Origin: Candidatus Fermentibacterota bacterium
GTDB lineage: Bacteria > Fermentibacterota > Fermentibacteria > Fermentibacterales > JCC-6
Reading direction: 5' to 3'
Assembly: GCA_003644925.1 (NCBI GenBank)
Contig: QNDS01000003.1
Span: forward strand, 1-37,420
Length of the DNA stretch: 37,420 bases
Position numbers and translations under genes: made by a program. A model generated the notes under the pieces. That model made no database searches, was not told the DNA's origin, and saw only the letters and a program-made list of their open reading frames with translations. Of this stretch, positions 1 through 9,531 are shown one piece after another. Numbering within the stretch: the stretch's first letter is position 1; each line of letters starts with the position of its first letter.

Positions 1-779
1 GGTTTCTCCCGCAGCAGTTCTATCCAGCCCATAAGAGATGAGAGGGGAGTACTGATCTGATGTGCCGTTTCCCTCGCAAAACCAACCCACGAAAGCTCCT
101 TTTCCTTCTTCATTTCCATCCTGATCACGAAGAGAAAAAGGAGAACAAGTATGAGAAAGACACCGAGTTCAATATACGGAACGAGCAGGAGTTCCTTCGC
201 CAGTTCATCGGATCCGTAATGAAGATATCCAATGGTCTCTCCATAGGAATCCGTTATTGGAACCGGTGTGTTCTCCATGTCCAGCTCCTCGGCAAGCAGC
301 ATCAGCGACCGGAGACTCTCCCGGCTGATTGAGTCTGTAACTGCAATTCCGTTTACAACCTGAGGAATCATATCCGTATCGGACAGAATGGTCGTATAAT
401 CCAATCTTTCCACCAGCTCTTTGAAGAGCCTTCTGGTTCTATTGAAAAGCCGCTGCCGCTCCTCAATACCTTCAATTGATACGAAGTACCATTCATTTAC
501 AAAACCGCATTCCTGACAGAACCTGGTAATACTGGCATCAGACTCAAACGCATAAGCGGGGGTTGTTGAACCGCATCCTGCACAGACGTACACCATACCA
601 AGCTCCGCCAGCCTGCTCATGGGAACCTGTGCCCCAGCCCAGAACCATGCAATAGTTTCGTTTGCGTTTGTCCTGGTTTCCCTCAGGCGGGACACAAGAC
701 TGTAACTGTAGTAGAAAAATACCCAGACAAGAGCGATCACGACAAAGAGAGGCAATAATCGGGTTCTTACGCTCCACAT
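1..779 (-). CDS. Sensor histidine kinase, partial (runs off left edge); N-terminal TM, CxxC...CxxC zinc-ribbon-like segment, second TM, H-box
   Basis: Manual translation of the minus strand from ATG at 779: MWSVRTRLLPLFVVIALVWVFFYYSYSL...VYVCAGCGSTTPAYAFESDASITRFCQECGFVNEW...VPYIELGVFLILVLLFLFVIRMEMKKEKELSWVGFARETAHQISTPLSSLMGWIELLREK, open to the window edge. Not in the ORF track. Confidence 0.85.
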   Translation of the reverse strand, partial: MWSVRTRLLPLFVVIALVWVFFYYSYSLVSRLRETRTNANETIAWFWAGAQVPMSRLAELGMVYVCAGCGSTTPAYAFESDASITRFCQECGFVNEWYFVSIEGIEERQRLFNRTRRLFKELVERLDYTTILSDTDMIPQVVNGIAVTDSISRESLRSLMLLAEELDMENTPVPITDSYGETIGYLHYGSDELAKELLLVPYIELGVFLILVLLFLFVIRMEMKKEKELSWVGFARETAHQISTPLSSLMGWIELLREK

Positions 780-780
780 A

Positions 781-1962
781 TCAGTTATCTTCCACAACAG
801 GCACTACAAAACCTGCTCCGGATATGAAAATGGGTCTGTCGCATTCCTTCTCTGTGATCCATGTTTCAACATCGTGAACAGGTTCAATACCCATTCCTTC
901 CACCAGGCTGTCAGGCAGGTCGCTTGAAAGCGCAAGTCTTATCCTTTTCCTGAGATTCTTAAGCCGGACTATGGTATGGTCACCCAGGTTGTACTGATGT
1001 TTCCCGGGGGTTATCCAGGTTTCGTCCATCGATGTGATGAAAGCCTTCTCAAGATGTTCCGCTCCGAGACCTTCCCCGCATGAACTGATAAGAAGAAGAT
1101 GACCTCCATCCTCAACGATGGAATGGCAGTTATAGATGGCCTTTTCCGACTGATAGAGATTTATATCCAGGGGTTCCCCCGGGTGAAGTATGACCACCGG
1201 GGACCTGTATGGAATGGAAACCGTAGACAGCGCCGCTGAAGCCTCAGTCGCTTTTGTGAAGGATTCCCTGCACGTACCCGAATAAAAATGTACAAGCATG
1301 CCGCGGTGAACAACGCCGTTCCCCTGCAGGATCTCCACTCTTTCCTCCAGCATGGAGAGAGCATCCATCATGTCTTCGTGTACAGGATTACCTTCGAGCC
1401 TTCCCGGCAGCGCTCCATCCAGACATGCGTGAAAATGGTTCATTACAATGGATTCCCTGGACGATACGCCCGGAAGAAAAGATTTTCTTCCTCCGGTATA
1501 TCCGGCAAAATAGTGAGGTTCGACGGAATTCGCGGCTATTACAGGATTCCCGTCGAATAGCCATGGATCCATACTGACCGGTGTACCGATTCGAGTTCTG
1601 CCGATGTAAATCATATCCTCCGAATCGCAGTCATTGTTCTTCCAATGAGCATCCGGGAAACAGCCGCCGAGCAGAGTTGATTTCTCATCCTGTGTAACCG
1701 GTCTGTGGGTTCCGGTGGCGAAAAGTATCCTTACTTTATCACCAAGAATTTTTTCCAGCGGCGCGATCATAGGAAAGGAGGGCGGCCTTGTGGCATCGTT
1801 AACCACAAGCGTTACAGCTTCGCTGCTGCCGAACCTGATAAGATCAGGCATGACATCAGTCCATACATCCTTTACCTGCTGCTCGACCAGAGGCTGCGGG
1901 GCAGCGGGTCCGGAAATCTCTATTTCCTTCAACATTTCCTGAACTCCGATCCTCCGGCTCAT
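781..1962 (-). CDS. LarA-like nickel-dependent lactate racemase family protein (DUF2088)
   Basis: 393 aa; ATGTHR, HYFAGYTGGRKSFLPG and VMNHFH motifs typical of LarA. Start overlaps the upstream gene stop (TAATG). Confidence 0.85.
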   Translation of the reverse strand: MSRRIGVQEMLKEIEISGPAAPQPLVEQQVKDVWTDVMPDLIRFGSSEAVTLVVNDATRPPSFPMIAPLEKILGDKVRILFATGTHRPVTQDEKSTLLGGCFPDAHWKNNDCDSEDMIYIGRTRIGTPVSMDPWLFDGNPVIAANSVEPHYFAGYTGGRKSFLPGVSSRESIVMNHFHACLDGALPGRLEGNPVHEDMMDALSMLEERVEILQGNGVVHRGMLVHFYSGTCRESFTKATEASAALSTVSIPYRSPVVILHPGEPLDINLYQSEKAIYNCHSIVEDGGHLLLISSCGEGLGAEHLEKAFITSMDETWITPGKHQYNLGDHTIVRLKNLRKRIRLALSSDLPDSLVEGMGIEPVHDVETWITEKECDRPIFISGAGFVVPVVEDN

Positions 1963-2417
1963 TATTCCTGCAATCTCCTGCCATCCCAGACAAACTCAGT
2001 TCCGGATATATCCTGAAATCCTGTAAATGAATTAAAATCATCCTCATACCTGAATATTCCCTCTCCAGAGAGGGCGCCCTCAGAATAAGTAAATTCAAGG
2101 ACGTTGCCGGTAAGCGTTCCCTCAATGCTTCCCAGCGGATATTCACCAGTGACATTATCGGAATCAACAACTACCAGTTCCAGCTGACCCATTGTCGTAT
2201 CCCATAGCCCTTCCGGGTTCGCTGCTGCAATCACGGCTTCTTCAGTTACCTGCAATTGTTCAGACACTTCTGTTATCATGGGTTCTTCTGTAATCAGAGT
2301 ATCGGCAGTTACCTCAATGGACAGGGAATCCACTGTTTCCGGCTCCGTATCGCCGCCGCAGGATGCAAGGGTAGCCAGCAGAGCAATTTCGATCAGCACC
2401 GTTATCCAAATGCGCAT
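1962..2417 (-). CDS. Predicted lipoprotein of unknown function
   Basis: 151 aa; signal peptide with lipobox LATLASC|GGD. Confidence 0.75.
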   Translation of the reverse strand: MRIWITVLIEIALLATLASCGGDTEPETVDSLSIEVTADTLITEEPMITEVSEQLQVTEEAVIAAANPEGLWDTTMGQLELVVVDSDNVTGEYPLGSIEGTLTGNVLEFTYSEGALSGEGIFRYEDDFNSFTGFQDISGTEFVWDGRRLQE

Positions 2418-2572
2418 ATAGAAGACGTCCTCTCGGTAATTTAGCGATCCTTCAGAGAAATGATGATAAGGTCATATCCCGTACAAATGATTATAACCGC
2501 AGATACGGCTATGGACACATGGAACATAAAAATATACACTATGCTTATCCAGCTATCACAAGGAGGGTATTC

Positions 2573-4477
2573 GTGTTCAGATCCAATGGAAATAAAAGAG
2601 ACCTGCTTTTTCTCATATTGATCGGCATTCTGCTCATTCTGGCATCCACAGCTTTCGCGAGGGCTGGAGGTGGCGGGAGCTACGGCGGTTCAGGCGGAGG
2701 AGGCGGAGGCGGAGGCAGTGGAGCTGGATACATCTTCTACCTTCTTATCAGGCTTGCAATCCACAAACCACTCATAGGTGTTCCACTGTTGATCGTAGTG
2801 ATAATCCTCATGATAAAATTCGGGAAGAAGGCTAAAGGCGGATACGAAACACATACCATCACGAGGGCTGGGAAACTCAGAAGAGAACAGGAGCATCAGG
2901 AAATGCAGAACGCCCTGGATGCTCTAAAACAGAGAGATCCGGGGTTCTCGAGGGAGAAGTTTGTTCAAAAGGTGAACAGAGCTTTCATAGCAGTTCAGGA
3001 AGCCTGGTCGAATCAGGATATTTCATCTGTGAATCAGTTCATATCAGATGGAATAGATGAGCGGTTCAGCCTTCAGATCGAAATGCAGAAGGCTGAAGGA
3101 TACAGAAACAGGATGGAGAACATTACAGTTCAAAGCTCCAGAATAGTTGGTGTTTTCAGTGATTCTCACTTCGATACGATTCACGTCGAAATTATTGCCA
3201 GAGCTGACGACACTGATGTTGACGTGAAGACTGGAAAGCGTATCCGCAGGAACACCTCCGCGCCATTTACCGAGTACTGGAGTTTCCTGCGGAAACCCGG
3301 TGTCCAGACCCTTGAGGGAAAAGGTCTTGTAGAAGGAGTATGCCCGAACTGCGGAGCCCCGATTGAACTCAGTGATACCGGTAAATGTGAAAACTGTGAT
3401 TCCGTTCTCACCAGCGGTGAATATGACTGGGTGCTTGCTGAAATTACCCAATCCATGGAATGGAACCTGGTATCCGACAAATCCCTCATTCCGGGGTTTG
3501 AGAGCATGGAAGCGGTGGACCCTGGTTTCAACCTGCAGCATATCGAAGACAGAACCTCCGTGATCTTCTGGCGGCTGATAAAAACCTGGTTCTCAAACGA
3601 TGTTTCCGAAGCGAGGAAGGTTTCTCTCCCATCATTCCTCGAGGGATTCGAAAAACAGCTGTCCAACACCAGAAGCGGCACTGACTGGCTCTTTTTCAAG
3701 GACGCGGCAGTAGGCACAGTAGAAGTTCAGAATATCGTTCCCGGAACAAAGAACCGTATGGACAGGATCGAGGTTCTCGTAAAATGGTCAGGTATAAATG
3801 CAAGAAGAAATGAAGATTCAAAAGTTCGTGTAACCGGACGGAAGATCATAAGACCCCAGATATATACCCTTGTCCGCAAGCATGGCATAAGAACCGCCCT
3901 TGATCAGAGCTTCAGATCTTCTCACTGTCCGGGCTGCGGAGCACCTTACGCAGGCGGCAGTACCGGTGAATGTGAATACTGCGGAAGACCTCTGAACGAT
4001 GGAAGCCAGGATTGGGTGCTGGAATCCGTGAATCGTTTCTCCGCATCCAGGATAACTGCAAAGGCTATCGACGGCATTGAAAGAGCAGCTCTGATACCAC
4101 CAGAACTCCTTCTCGCAGCGATGGTTAAAGCAATGTACGTGGATGGTGAAGTGGATGAGAAGGAAATGAAAACCCTCTCCTCCTTCGCCCAAAGCAGGAA
4201 CATAACCGATGAACACCTGACGGAAATAATCAATACAGTGAAATCAGGGCAGGATACACTGCCGACTCCGGGCAGCCAGGCTGAAGCAAGGGAAATACTG
4301 GCAGCAATGTCGCGGATGGTACTGGCGGACGGGAGGCTGACCGGCAGCGAGAAGAACCTTCTTCAAACCTTTGGTGAATCCCAGGGACTGGTATGGGCAG
4401 ATGTGAAGCTCATTATAGCTCAGCAGAAGGCAAAACTCTACATTGAAGCGAAGAAGGTTATTAAGGAGACCAGATAG
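2573..4477 (+). CDS. Secreted/membrane protein with Gly-rich linker, two Tim44-like regions, two zinc ribbons and C-terminal TerB-like domain
   Basis: Track ORF starts at 2519, but GTG at 2573 is in frame with AAGGAGG just upstream and gives a signal peptide MFRSNGNKRDLLFLILIGILLILASTAFA. Zinc ribbons CPNCGAPI...CENC and CPGCGAPY...CEYC; C-terminus MVKAMYVDGEVDEKE / MVLADGRLTGSEK is TerB-like. Confidence 0.8.
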   Translation: MFRSNGNKRDLLFLILIGILLILASTAFARAGGGGSYGGSGGGGGGGGSGAGYIFYLLIRLAIHKPLIGVPLLIVVIILMIKFGKKAKGGYETHTITRAGKLRREQEHQEMQNALDALKQRDPGFSREKFVQKVNRAFIAVQEAWSNQDISSVNQFISDGIDERFSLQIEMQKAEGYRNRMENITVQSSRIVGVFSDSHFDTIHVEIIARADDTDVDVKTGKRIRRNTSAPFTEYWSFLRKPGVQTLEGKGLVEGVCPNCGAPIELSDTGKCENCDSVLTSGEYDWVLAEITQSMEWNLVSDKSLIPGFESMEAVDPGFNLQHIEDRTSVIFWRLIKTWFSNDVSEARKVSLPSFLEGFEKQLSNTRSGTDWLFFKDAAVGTVEVQNIVPGTKNRMDRIEVLVKWSGINARRNEDSKVRVTGRKIIRPQIYTLVRKHGIRTALDQSFRSSHCPGCGAPYAGGSTGECEYCGRPLNDGSQDWVLESVNRFSASRITAKAIDGIERAALIPPELLLAAMVKAMYVDGEVDEKEMKTLSSFAQSRNITDEHLTEIINTVKSGQDTLPTPGSQAEAREILAAMSRMVLADGRLTGSEKNLLQTFGESQGLVWADVKLIIAQQKAKLYIEAKKVIKETR

Positions 4478-4538
4478 TCCGGAAAACACTGGTTCACCGA
4501 TCGAGGTTCTCAGAAATTTGCTGCAACAGGGAGTCAAA

Positions 4539-6023
4539 ATGAAGCTTTCCATATTGTGCATGGTCATTTTCGTGTTTTTCCATGGCATCCTGAACGCCAT
4601 ACCGGTTGATCTGATCGAGGCGGAAAATATTGCAGATGCCAGGCTTACCCGAGATGGTCGGAATCTATCTTTCGTAATAACCAGCTGCATCACCCTTGAG
4701 AATAGCCAGTATGAATCACCCCTTGCATACGTCTTCGAACTCAGTCCTGCTGGTTATGTGATAACATCTGCTGATACCGATCTGCCTCCGGTAATTGCCT
4801 ACTCGTACACCGATAACTGCACAGATGCAGAAAGTGAAAGAAGTATCCTCCTGGAAATGATAGCTATGGATATCGAACTGAGGCTGTCGTTCCTTGATGA
4901 TGCGCCACCGGAACTGCTTGGGATACATCGAGCCTGGTGGGAAGAGTATTCTACAGGAAACTATGCTCTGTTATCGGACAATCTTCTAGAGCAGTGGCCT
5001 CCTGCTGGTACAACACCAACAGAGGGATGGCTCATGGAGAACTGGACGCAGGGAGCGCCGTACAACGGTTACTGCCCGATGGATCTCATCGCAGGTTCCA
5101 GGAGTGTTGCGGGCTGCCCAGCTGTTGCCATGGCATCAATCCTGAATTTCGGGGAAACCACAAACGGTACACAGTTCAGCGATACTGACGACTATTACCA
5201 TAATTACCATGAATACTATTGGATAGACGATGATCATATTGCCCATGATTTCCCTTCCTGGCCGGAGTTGAACGTATATCTGGATTCCCTGGAAAACCGT
5301 TATTTGAACCACGAACAACTCACTAATTCTGACAAAGCAGCACTGGTTTACTCCTGCGGAGCAGCCTGCAAGCAGGTTTACACAGCATCGGTTTCAGGTA
5401 CATTCGGAGTGGATCAGGCTTACGATGCTTACCTGAAATTCAACTTCACCGACTGCAGCTTACTTAACGCATCTTCCGACAGTCTTTATGAGAAACTTTC
5501 AGCAAACATGATGACCGCAATGCCGGCGCATCTGGCGATTGTGGATGCAGTACCAGCAACGGTTGGTCATAACGTGATAGTCGATGGTTACAATACAGAC
5601 GAATTCTATCATCTGAATTTCGGCTGGGGCGGAGCCTACAACGGCTGGTATCAGTTCCCGCTGTCAGGAATGCCGTACGGTATGAATATCATAGAGGGGG
5701 TCATACTTGATATAGGCGAAGGACAGCAATCAATTGAGGGGGAGGCAATACAGGATGAGATCCCTGCTATGTTCCTATCGTGTCAGACAAATCCTGTTTC
5801 TGACCATCTGCTCATCAATCTGGAGATTCTACAGAGATGTGAGGTGAATGTATCTGTTTACAGCATCTCAGGTCATCTTCTTGAGACAGTTGCCAACAGG
5901 GAATTCTATCCCGGTTTCTGCCAGCTTGGATGGGTTCCGGAAAATACGGGGAATGGTGTGTACATTCTGGCAGCATCAGGTTCATGGGGAGTTGAAACGG
6001 CAAGATTCACAATCCTGGATTAG
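4539..6023 (+). CDS. Peptidase C10 (streptopain-like) with Spi-type propeptide and C-terminal T9SS-like sorting domain
   Basis: Start at ATG 4539 (signal peptide MKLSILCMVIFVFFHGILNA). Catalytic Cys in SVAGCPAVAMASIL, His in VGHNVIVDGYN, then LNFGWGGAYNGWY; C-terminus TNPVSDHLLI...VYSISGHLLE...GVYILAAS. Confidence 0.85.
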   Translation: MKLSILCMVIFVFFHGILNAIPVDLIEAENIADARLTRDGRNLSFVITSCITLENSQYESPLAYVFELSPAGYVITSADTDLPPVIAYSYTDNCTDAESERSILLEMIAMDIELRLSFLDDAPPELLGIHRAWWEEYSTGNYALLSDNLLEQWPPAGTTPTEGWLMENWTQGAPYNGYCPMDLIAGSRSVAGCPAVAMASILNFGETTNGTQFSDTDDYYHNYHEYYWIDDDHIAHDFPSWPELNVYLDSLENRYLNHEQLTNSDKAALVYSCGAACKQVYTASVSGTFGVDQAYDAYLKFNFTDCSLLNASSDSLYEKLSANMMTAMPAHLAIVDAVPATVGHNVIVDGYNTDEFYHLNFGWGGAYNGWYQFPLSGMPYGMNIIEGVILDIGEGQQSIEGEAIQDEIPAMFLSCQTNPVSDHLLINLEILQRCEVNVSVYSISGHLLETVANREFYPGFCQLGWVPENTGNGVYILAASGSWGVETARFTILD

Positions 6024-6051
6024 CAGAGAAGCTGGAGAGCAATCAGATTCA

Positions 6052-7407
6052 TTACTGGATATCTTCCAGGAGCTTATTCAGTTCCTTGATGTCTATCGAA
6101 AGCAGCCTTGCGGCAGCTTTTCTTGCTCCACCGCAGTACTCCAGTGTTTCTGTTACATGATCAAGAATCTTGTCATGGAGTTTCATGGGCGTGAAATCCC
6201 CTGACATTTCGCCCGGAATAATCCTCTCACGGATATAGGGAGAGAGAGAATCCTTGTTCAGTATGGAGCCGTCGGTGTTTACAACTGCGCATGCTATGAT
6301 GTTTTTCAGTTCCTGAACATTATCAGGATAACGGTACTGCATGAGAAGTTCGAGCAGTTCATCTGAGAAACCGGTAATATTCCTGCCCGTCCGTTCTACT
6401 TCCTCCTTCAGAAAATACTCGGCGAGAAGTGGTATATCATCTGTTCTATCCCTCAATGAAGGAATACGGATGGAATTCACCATAAGGTGGTAGAGAAGGT
6501 CCCTGGAGAATGATTCCCGGTATTTGGAGCTTGTCAGGTCATGTGTGGAAGCAACTATGAACCTCACATCACATCCCATAATCTCAGTGGAATTGTCTCT
6601 GTAGTACTCGTTTGTCTGTATGACCCGCTTCAGCCTGACCTGAACGGGCAGGCTCATATTCTCAATATTATCGATGAAGAGTGTGCCGCCCGAAGCGGTT
6701 TCAAGGAAACCTGACATCTCCTTGCTCTTCCCGCTCCAGTCCCTGACCCTGCCGAACAACTCTGACGAGAATTCCTCCGGGGAATGGGAAGCGCTGTCTA
6801 CGGCGATAAACGGTTTGTTAACCCTCGGAGACGAGTTGTGGATCGCTCTTGCAAGCGATTCCTTGCCTGTACCCCGTTCACCCCAGATGAACACACTCAG
6901 ATCCCCTTCCGCCATCTGTTCAGCCTGGTGGAAAAGGCGGATAACTGCAGTATCCTGTGTGGGGAAATGTTCGAAAGCGGCAGTATTGTCCAGATCTTCC
7001 CTGGATAAAGCCTGGGGCATCCTGCTGATCGTGCTATGAAGGGTTCCGTGCTCTATGGCATTATTAAGGACTTCCAGAAGGTGTTCATCATCAACAGGTT
7101 TTGTAAGATAATCAAAAGCACCCCTCTTCATGGTTTTAACTGCGAGGTCAACATCGTTCGCTCCAGTCAGTATCACAACAGGGATGTCAATATTTTTCGT
7201 ACTCATCATCCCCAGTATATCCATGCCTGTGACATTGGGCATATCGAGATCCAGCATTATCACATCAAAATATTCTTCCTCAAGGAGTTCTTCGACCTGT
7301 CTTGAATCGTTGATCACTGTAGTTTCAAATATCTCCGTCTGCATAAGGAACACCATGAAATAATTGGTTACGGCAACATCATCATCGACAATGAGTATCT
7401 TCTTCAA
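6052..7407 (-). CDS. NtrC-like response regulator (REC + AAA+ + degenerate Fis-like HTH)
   Basis: Receiver MKKILIVDDD...MLDLDMPNVTG...TGA...TKPVD; Walker A GERGTGKES; GGTLFIDNIENM; SLRDRTDDIPLLAEYFL. No GAFTGA motif. Confidence 0.85.
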   Translation of the reverse strand: MKKILIVDDDVAVTNYFMVFLMQTEIFETTVINDSRQVEELLEEEYFDVIMLDLDMPNVTGMDILGMMSTKNIDIPVVILTGANDVDLAVKTMKRGAFDYLTKPVDDEHLLEVLNNAIEHGTLHSTISRMPQALSREDLDNTAAFEHFPTQDTAVIRLFHQAEQMAEGDLSVFIWGERGTGKESLARAIHNSSPRVNKPFIAVDSASHSPEEFSSELFGRVRDWSGKSKEMSGFLETASGGTLFIDNIENMSLPVQVRLKRVIQTNEYYRDNSTEIMGCDVRFIVASTHDLTSSKYRESFSRDLLYHLMVNSIRIPSLRDRTDDIPLLAEYFLKEEVERTGRNITGFSDELLELLMQYRYPDNVQELKNIIACAVVNTDGSILNKDSLSPYIRERIIPGEMSGDFTPMKLHDKILDHVTETLEYCGGARKAAARLLSIDIKELNKLLEDIQ

Positions 7408-9395
7408 TTGCTCACCTTCTCTACTGCTGCATCCTCGCCTGTTGGAATCCTGACCGTGAATTTAGTTCCGGCCCCAGGGATGCTGCTGACTGAAATATTC
7501 CCGCTGTGCTCCTCTGCTATCCGGAAGGCTATTGCAAGACCAAGGCCTGTACCTCCCTTTGCCCTTTTTGTTGTGAAGAACGGATCGAATATCTGTCTCT
7601 GTGTTTTCTCATCCATACCTTTTCCGTTATCCTCTATTTCTATCACAACAATATTGCTCTGATCCATGTACGTTCGGACAGTAATAAAACCTTTTTTGTC
7701 ATCAGGGATCGCCTGCGCGGCATTCACTATGAGATTAATGAAGATCTGTTCAATCTTCTGCGAATTACCTGTGAATTTGGCCAGGTCATTTCCCAGTTCA
7801 AGAACTATCTCCGCGTGCTTGTGCACCTCATTTTTGACCAGCCTTGTTGTAGCCTCAAGAAGTGTATTTACATCAACAGTATCAACCAGAAGGCCCTCAT
7901 CTTTTCTTGCAAAGCCCCTCAGTCCTTCCACAATTCCCTTTATGCGTTCGGAACCGTGAGCCATATCATCAACCAGGGTCATGATATGCTCGCGGAAGAA
8001 ATCGTACTTGAGGCGGGCGATCTTCAGGTCCGGATGATCTTCCTGGTACGTATCAACAATGGGCAGCATATCAGTTATCGCTTGTCTGATGATCTTGATA
8101 TTACCCCTTATGAACTGATTCGGATTGTTTATCTCATGACCGATGCCGCTGACCAATTGTCCAAGTGAAGCCAGTTTGTCCGCCTGTTGCAACTGCTGTT
8201 CGTAGGTCTTCTCAAGGGTGACATCTCTATAAAACTCAAGTATTCCATCGACTTCCTCCTCCTGATTATATACGGGGAGAGTATGGACTTCCATGAACTT
8301 GTCCCCATCCCTTATAGTAATAGTTATAGGAGTCTTTTCACGCTTGATCTTACCGAGTCTGCAGTCTCTGCAAGGTGTATCACGATTAAAATAGGTTCTG
8401 TAGCATTTATCACCAGGCTCAATATCTTCCTGATTGCTCATGACCACATTTCTGTTCAGATCGATAAGCATTACCTCACCTGGGATAACCTTGAACATGG
8501 TCTCGAGGCGGTGCCTAGTTTCGTCCCAGCTTCTGTTGACCCTGTCCAGGTAGGAATCGGCTGTACTGAGTTTCTGTTTCTGTTCATCCAGGTCCTTTTC
8601 CCGCTCATTGATCTGTGCTTCAAGTTCCAGAAGGCGACTGTTCAGCCCATCCTCTTCCTGACGTTTGAGAAGCATCCTTTCGGCAAGTTCCTTGCGCTCC
8701 AGCGCAACACTCAGCATTCTTCCGATTTCGTTGAGCATTTTCTGCTCTTCGGGAAGATGCTCGTGAGTCCCGCTGATATAACCCACTCTTATCTCACCCT
8801 TATACTCACCGCTGAAAGTCAGATCTACGCTGATATAATCATCTTCAGATGGCTTCTGACCGTATTCTTCTCCCTGAAATATGGAGTAGACAACAGCTTC
8901 GTCAGGTGATCGCATGCCGCGAGAAAGGTATTCCGGCAGTTTTGTGAAAAACTCCTTGATAGAGGCTGATACTTCTATCCATTCGGCAACTGTGTAGAGA
9001 CAGGAGAGCTCCTTAACGCGTTCTTCCTTCTCCGAGTCACTGATCCTTCTCAGGGCATCTACCTGGACACCGAAGAAAAGGTAAATTCCCCCATGAACGC
9101 TCTCGACATACCCGACTTTCATCGGTATGGGAGTTGATCTGTTCACCTGTGCTGCAAAAAGTGCAATAACGCCCCTGGCTCCGTCATGCACTTTTTCCAT
9201 GGCATTTCGGAATGACTGAAGGGATTCAAGGTCAAGAACATCTGCAAGATGCATCTCGGATTCTTCGCAGTTCGCAGGAGAACAGGTCCGTTTAAGCAGC
9301 GGACTCACGTAAATCGTTTTCTCATTCGCGTCAGCCACCAGCAGAAAGTCAAAGCTGCTCTCAATGAGTGTATACAGGTTTTCAAGGCGGATCAT
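7404..9395 (-). CDS. PAS domain sensor histidine kinase, cognate partner of the 6052-7407 regulator
   Basis: H-box GIGHEINNPNQFI; HATPase N-box NLIVNAAQAI, DNGKGMD, FTTKRAKGGTGLGLA; PAS with GDKCYRTYFNRDTPCRDC. 4-nt ATGA overlap with the regulator. Confidence 0.92.
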   Translation of the reverse strand: MIRLENLYTLIESSFDFLLVADANEKTIYVSPLLKRTCSPANCEESEMHLADVLDLESLQSFRNAMEKVHDGARGVIALFAAQVNRSTPIPMKVGYVESVHGGIYLFFGVQVDALRRISDSEKEERVKELSCLYTVAEWIEVSASIKEFFTKLPEYLSRGMRSPDEAVVYSIFQGEEYGQKPSEDDYISVDLTFSGEYKGEIRVGYISGTHEHLPEEQKMLNEIGRMLSVALERKELAERMLLKRQEEDGLNSRLLELEAQINEREKDLDEQKQKLSTADSYLDRVNRSWDETRHRLETMFKVIPGEVMLIDLNRNVVMSNQEDIEPGDKCYRTYFNRDTPCRDCRLGKIKREKTPITITIRDGDKFMEVHTLPVYNQEEEVDGILEFYRDVTLEKTYEQQLQQADKLASLGQLVSGIGHEINNPNQFIRGNIKIIRQAITDMLPIVDTYQEDHPDLKIARLKYDFFREHIMTLVDDMAHGSERIKGIVEGLRGFARKDEGLLVDTVDVNTLLEATTRLVKNEVHKHAEIVLELGNDLAKFTGNSQKIEQIFINLIVNAAQAIPDDKKGFITVRTYMDQSNIVVIEIEDNGKGMDEKTQRQIFDPFFTTKRAKGGTGLGLAIAFRIAEEHSGNISVSSIPGAGTKFTVRIPTGEDAAVEKVSN

Positions 9396-9531
9396 CAGTA
9401 TTTCCCTTCAAAAAGGACATTCGCAGATTCCTGTAATTCAGGTGATTAGATGTGGAATCGGGGCATTGCCGCCAAGAACCGGATTCACTGGAATAGCTGC
9501 TGCAGATACATAGTGATTCCTGATGTTCAGA

